From contig VSNT01000051.1 in NCBI GenBank assembly GCA_009774465.1, positions 1-24,978 of the forward strand: a DNA stretch of 24,978 nt, given 5' to 3'. Source of the stretch: Lachnospiraceae bacterium. GTDB taxonomy: Bacteria > Bacillota_A > Clostridia > Lachnospirales > Lachnospiraceae. Of this stretch, positions 21,842-24,978 are shown piece by piece. Within the stretch, counting starts at the first letter, position 1, and each line of letters starts with the position of its first letter. A program made the position numbers and the translations under genes. The notes below the pieces were generated by a model that was not told where the DNA came from, ran no database searches, and saw only the letters and a list, made by a program, of their open reading frames with translations.

Positions 21842-23815
21842 ATGAAAAGCATTAGAACAAAAATCACTTTATCTCTTATTTTAACTGTTCTAATTGGACT
21901 GGTTGCGTCCGGAACTTCAAGTATTACACTAAATTACAACAATACCATGTCTACTGTAGAACAGATGATGAGTCAGACAGCAGTCTTAGCGGCAGGGCGT
22001 GCGGAACAGGAACTGGAAGCATACAAGAATGTTGTCATAGAAGTGGGATGTATTCCACAGTTGTCCGATCCGAAGGTTTCAGTGGAAGAAAAGCGGGCTA
22101 TCATTGACGGACGTGTTTCCATGCATGATTTTCAGAGAGGAAATATTGTTGGCGCAGATGGTATCAGTATTTTTGATGGAAATGATTACTCTGATCGTGA
22201 ATATGTACGTGAAGCCATGCAGGGAAATGTTTTTGTATCGGAACCGCTGATCAGTAAGATTACGGGGGAACTCTCTATTATGGTAGCGGCGCCTTTGTAT
22301 TCTGAGGGAAACAGGGAAAAGGCTATTGTGGGCGTTGTATATTTTGTACCGCATGAAACTTTTTTGAATGATATTGTGTCGGCTATTCAGATTGGTGAAA
22401 ACAGCAGAGCCTATATGATTAACAAGTCCGGCGATACGATTGCGGATATTACTCTTGATACGATTACAGTTCAAAATATAGAGGCAGAGGCGGAAAGTGA
22501 TTCTTCGCTGCAGGAACTGGCTTCCATTCATGGGCAGATGCGTCAGGGGAAAAATGGATTTGGAAGTTATACAAGTGGAGAAGATAAAATGTTTGCGGCT
22601 TATGCGCCTGTTGCCAATACTGATGGATGGAGTATTGCAGTGACTGCACCACAGATCAATTATCTGGAATCTACGCGGGATGCAATGGTTATTAATATTG
22701 GGGTGATTGGGATTTCCATATTGCTGTCAATCATTGTTGCACTGACGCTTGCCATTAATATTGGTAAACCTATGAAGGCATGTGTAAAGCGCATGAAACT
22801 GCTTGTAGAAGGGGATTTGGAGACACCAATGCCCAGGATTACCAATAAAGATGAAACAGGCATGCTTGTCAGGTCAACTGAGGAGCTGGTAGAGGGGCTG
22901 CGTACCGTTATCAAGGATATCAGTTATCTGCTCAATGAGATGGCTAATCAGAATCTGGATGTTCATACAGAACATGAGGATGTATATGTTGGAAGTTTTC
23001 AGGATATTCTGCATTCCATGCGTAACATGAGGATTGAATTGAGTGGTGCCATGCGTCAGGTTAATTGTTCAGCCCAGGAGGTGTCAAATGCAAGTGACCA
23101 ATTATCCGCAAGTGCCCAGATGCTTAGTCAGGGGACTACGGAACAGGCCAGCTCGGTACAGGAACTGGCAGCTCGAATCAGCGTGATTTCCGATGAGGTT
23201 AAAAATACAGCAAGCGGCGCCTTAGATGCCAGAAAACAGACACATCAGACTGGAGAAAAAGTTTTTCTGTGTAATCAGAAAATGCAGAATCTGGTAGAGG
23301 CTATGGAAAAAATCCAGACCAGTTCTGAGCAGATTGAAAAGATCCTTAAGACAATAGATGATATTGCATTCCAGACAAATATACTTGCCCTGAATGCGGC
23401 AGTAGAGGCGGCGAGGGCCGGCAGTGCAGGAAAAGGATTTGCTGTTGTTGCGGAGGAAGTTCGTAATTTGGCCGGTAAATCCGCACAGGCAGCTAAAAAT
23501 ACCTCAGAACTTATTGCAAACTCTACGGACGCAGTACATATCGGTACAGAGATTGCCCAAAACACAGCGGACGTTTTGCTTGGTGTTGTAGAAAGTATTC
23601 AGTCAGTTGTGGATGCCATTGATCACATTGCAGTAGTATCCAATGAGCAGTCAGAGTCAGTTGAGCAGGTTTCCGAAGGGATCAATCAGATTTCAGAAGT
23701 GGTACAGAATAACAGCGCTACTGCTGAGGAAAGTGCAGCCGCAAGCGAGCAGCTTTCTGCTGAGGCTGCCTGCCTAAAGGAATTGGTAGGGCACTTTGCA
23801 CTTGCTTCTGAATGA
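21842..23815 (+). CDS. Methyl-accepting chemotaxis protein with Cache-type sensor domain
   Basis: This 657-aa membrane receptor passes ligand signals to CheA/CheW. A short cytoplasmic start leads to TM1 (about 9-29) and an extracellular region of about 250 residues of the Cache type, with SIFDGNDYSDREYVREAM, then AYMINKSGDTIAD and YAPVANTDGWSIAV. TM2 (about 282-305), a HAMP domain (about 306-360) and a long helical signalling domain follow. The hairpin tip DDIAFQTNILALNAAVEAAR and GKGFAVVAEEVRNLAGKSA are the conserved MCP core. Probable methylation stretches rich in Glu/Gln/Ala/Ser flank it (SAQEVSNASDQLSASAQ and TAEESAAASEQLSAE). ATG 21842 has AGGGGGG ten bases upstream and lies downstream of the promoter. 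No other chemotaxis gene is nearby. Ligand unknown; Cache domains often bind amino acids or carboxylates. Confidence 0.9.
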   Translation: MKSIRTKITLSLILTVLIGLVASGTSSITLNYNNTMSTVEQMMSQTAVLAAGRAEQELEAYKNVVIEVGCIPQLSDPKVSVEEKRAIIDGRVSMHDFQRGNIVGADGISIFDGNDYSDREYVREAMQGNVFVSEPLISKITGELSIMVAAPLYSEGNREKAIVGVVYFVPHETFLNDIVSAIQIGENSRAYMINKSGDTIADITLDTITVQNIEAEAESDSSLQELASIHGQMRQGKNGFGSYTSGEDKMFAAYAPVANTDGWSIAVTAPQINYLESTRDAMVINIGVIGISILLSIIVALTLAINIGKPMKACVKRMKLLVEGDLETPMPRITNKDETGMLVRSTEELVEGLRTVIKDISYLLNEMANQNLDVHTEHEDVYVGSFQDILHSMRNMRIELSGAMRQVNCSAQEVSNASDQLSASAQMLSQGTTEQASSVQELAARISVISDEVKNTASGALDARKQTHQTGEKVFLCNQKMQNLVEAMEKIQTSSEQIEKILKTIDDIAFQTNILALNAAVEAARAGSAGKGFAVVAEEVRNLAGKSAQAAKNTSELIANSTDAVHIGTEIAQNTADVLLGVVESIQSVVDAIDHIAVVSNEQSESVEQVSEGINQISEVVQNNSATAEESAAASEQLSAEAACLKELVGHFALASE

Positions 23816-23864
23816 TTGTCAAAAATAAAATATATTTGAAAAGAGAAAAAGGGAGGACATCAAC

Positions 23865-24089
23865 ATGGATGTAAAGGAACAAATAACGAAAGCAGTAGAG
23901 AAGATCACTAAGGACAAAGACTTACAGGAACAGTTTCAGAAGGAGCCTGTAAAAGCACTTGAAAGCGTACTGGGGGTAGATTTGCCTGACGAAGTAGTGG
24001 AGCAGGTAATTCAGGGCGTAAAAGCAAAGCTTACAGTAGATAAAGTATCCGGCGCTGTGGATGCATTAAAGGGATTTATTAAAAAATAA
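23865..24089 (+). CDS. Small hypothetical protein, 74 aa
   Basis: I do not recognise a defined function. The protein is charged and helix-prone and lacks Cys, Trp and a signal peptide. The middle part, FQKEPVKALESVLGVDLPDE, resembles the NHLP/Nif11-like leader fold (F..xP..al...lG..lP), and the C-terminus is VDALKGFIKK. A strong GGGAGG precedes the ATG, and a terminator follows at 24109, so expression is well supported. It lies 49 bp after the chemotaxis receptor with no promoter seen between, so it is probably co-transcribed. I recall similar short proteins in other Clostridia without known function. No peptide-modifying enzyme or exporter lies nearby and the tail has no Cys/Ser/Thr-rich core, so a RiPP precursor role is unlikely. 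Confidence 0.75.
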   Translation: MDVKEQITKAVEKITKDKDLQEQFQKEPVKALESVLGVDLPDEVVEQVIQGVKAKLTVDKVSGAVDALKGFIKK

Positions 24090-24108
24090 TTTTTTATCTG
24101 TAGATATG

Positions 24109-24143
24109 AGGCTGGCGTATCAGTATTGGTACACCAGCCTTTT
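24109..24143 (+). terminator. Intrinsic terminator after the 74-aa gene
   Basis: AGGCTGG (24109-24115) pairs with CCAGCCT (24134-24140). The stem continues inward through GTA/TAC and CA/TG around a small loop, and TTTT follows. It separates the receptor unit from the response regulator gene. Confidence 0.85.
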
Positions 24144-24271
24144 CTAATTGTATTTTGTATATAAAAGTAAAAAATATATATGGAACAAAAAATATTTTCA
24201 TTTTTTCTGTTAATAAAATCTTTTAAAATATAATTGAGGTGATATATTCTTTTTTATTAGGGGGAAGTCTT

Positions 24272-24978
24272 ATGAAAATATTATTGGTTGATGACGAGAA
24301 AACAGAGCGCGAGGGAATACGATATTTAATTGATAAATTTCAGTTTCCGCTGGTGGTGGAGGAAGCACAAAACGGAAAGGCGGCTTTTGACCGTATTATC
24401 AAAAAGAATGATATAGATATTCTGCTGACAGATGTGAAAATGCCTTATATGGATGGGCTGGAGCTGGCAAAAAAGGTTAACGAGTTTGATCAGAATATCA
24501 TTATCATCATTTTCAGTGCATATGGCGAATTTGAGTATGCGAAAAAAGCCTGTGAGGCAAATGCAGTGAATTACCTGCTAAAGCCCATTGAGGTAGAAGA
24601 ATTTAAAGAGGTGATGGAGAGAGTTATTCATATTTGTGAAAACAAAAAACGCCAGTTAAGTCAAAGAGAGTATCTTAGGAATTCTGATAAAAAGCTGTGG
24701 CTGTACAGGTTGATTAATTCCAGAGATTCTTTAGATGAGATTGCGGAGGCGTTAAAGGTGCAGCACAATATCAATCTGGAGAGCAGATATTTAAGATTCT
24801 TCAGCGTTGAAACCAGAGATAATTATTTTGAAACAAACGAGAAAGAATTTGAGCGTATTTTAAACCAGAATCTGGGACAAAGTTATGAAACAATCAATTT
24901 GTATCCTAATTTGTCCTATATATTAATTTACAGTAATATCAGCATTAATAATGAGAAAACAGAGAGAGCCATACGAAA
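24272..24978 (+). CDS. Response regulator of the YesN/AraC type (partial, cut by window end)
   Basis: The first 235 codons of a reading frame are still open at the window edge. Residues 1-120 form a receiver domain with acidic pair D7/D8 (LLVDDEKTEREG), phospho-acceptor D54 (LLTDVKMPYMDG), S82 (IIIFSAYGEFEYA) and K104 (YLLKPIE). The FSAYGEFEYA form and the following linker are typical of YesN-like regulators, which end in an AraC-type DNA-binding domain and work with a membrane YesM-like histidine kinase controlling sugar ABC transporters. That C-terminal domain lies beyond the window. AGGGGG (24259-24264 region) precedes ATG 24272. A TATAAT at 24229-24234 is a possible -10 with no clear -35. 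Confidence 0.85.
   Translation, partial: MKILLVDDEKTEREGIRYLIDKFQFPLVVEEAQNGKAAFDRIIKKNDIDILLTDVKMPYMDGLELAKKVNEFDQNIIIIIFSAYGEFEYAKKACEANAVNYLLKPIEVEEFKEVMERVIHICENKKRQLSQREYLRNSDKKLWLYRLINSRDSLDEIAEALKVQHNINLESRYLRFFSVETRDNYFETNEKEFERILNQNLGQSYETINLYPNLSYILIYSNISINNEKTERAIR

Noticed and set aside
23865..24089. RiPP precursor with NHLP/Nif11-type leader
   Set aside because: There is no Cys/Ser/Thr-rich core and no clear double-glycine cleavage site, and no modification or export genes are adjacent within the window.
1..24978. CRISPR arrays, tRNA or rRNA genes, prophage or complete insertion sequences
   Set aside because: No regularly spaced direct repeats, cloverleaf-like genes, phage structural genes or IS transposases were seen. 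The Rpn protein is a nuclease relative without flanking terminal repeats.

Overview
The window looks like a chromosomal stretch from a gut Firmicute of the Lachnospiraceae/Clostridia type (genus not determined). The reasons are moderate-to-low GC with AT-rich intergenic DNA, strong GGAGG-type ribosome sites, consensus TTGACA/TATAAT promoters, PTS permeases with fused EIIBCA domains, a Clostridia-style Rpn nuclease and an ABC sugar importer with no ATPase of its own. No rRNA, tRNA, CRISPR array, phage module or insertion sequence was seen. Nearly all of it is carbohydrate uptake plus its local regulation.

Region 1 (60-8073, + strand) is a fructosamine (Amadori product) operon. It holds a PfkB kinase (FrlD type), a FadR-type GntR regulator, a SIS-domain deglycase (FrlB type, 328 aa), a lipoprotein binding protein, two permeases, a 2-hydroxyacid dehydrogenase and an AEC-family carrier. 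Two promoters, before the kinase and before the deglycase, each carry a TGGTA/TACCA operator just after the -10 box. The first permease gene needs a -1 shift in an A7 run right after its start codon.

Region 2 (8070-10370, - strand) is a YtrA-like cassette of GntR repressor, ABC ATPase and ABC-2 permease. It has a textbook promoter/operator, and a 165-bp near-perfect palindrome lies between repressor and ATPase. A divergent promoter drives an Rpn-family nuclease gene (to 11536), which ends at a terminator shared with the convergent treR.

Region 3 (11703-16765) is a trehalose locus: treR (-) divergent from an EIIBCA trehalose PTS and phospho-alpha-glucosidase (+). Three TTTAAA-centred operators sit at the promoter. 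The treR leader contains a second large inverted-repeat element. A decapitated Cof-type HAD gene follows treA.

Region 4 (16842-21643) has a Fic-domain protein, an intact Cof-type HAD phosphatase, a sucrose-type EIIBCA PTS and its LacI-family regulator. The HAD and PTS genes share a TGNAATCGATTNCA operator. No sucrose-6-phosphate hydrolase is present in the window.

Region 5 (21640-24978) has a possible short promoter-terminator transcript, a methyl-accepting chemotaxis protein, a 74-aa protein of unknown function, a terminator, and the start of a YesN/AraC-type response regulator cut by the window end.

Most notable for follow-up: the A7 frameshift, the dehydrogenase plus carrier attached to the fructosamine operon, the palindromic elements in regulatory leaders, and the HAD phosphatase standing where a sucrose-phosphate hydrolase would be expected.
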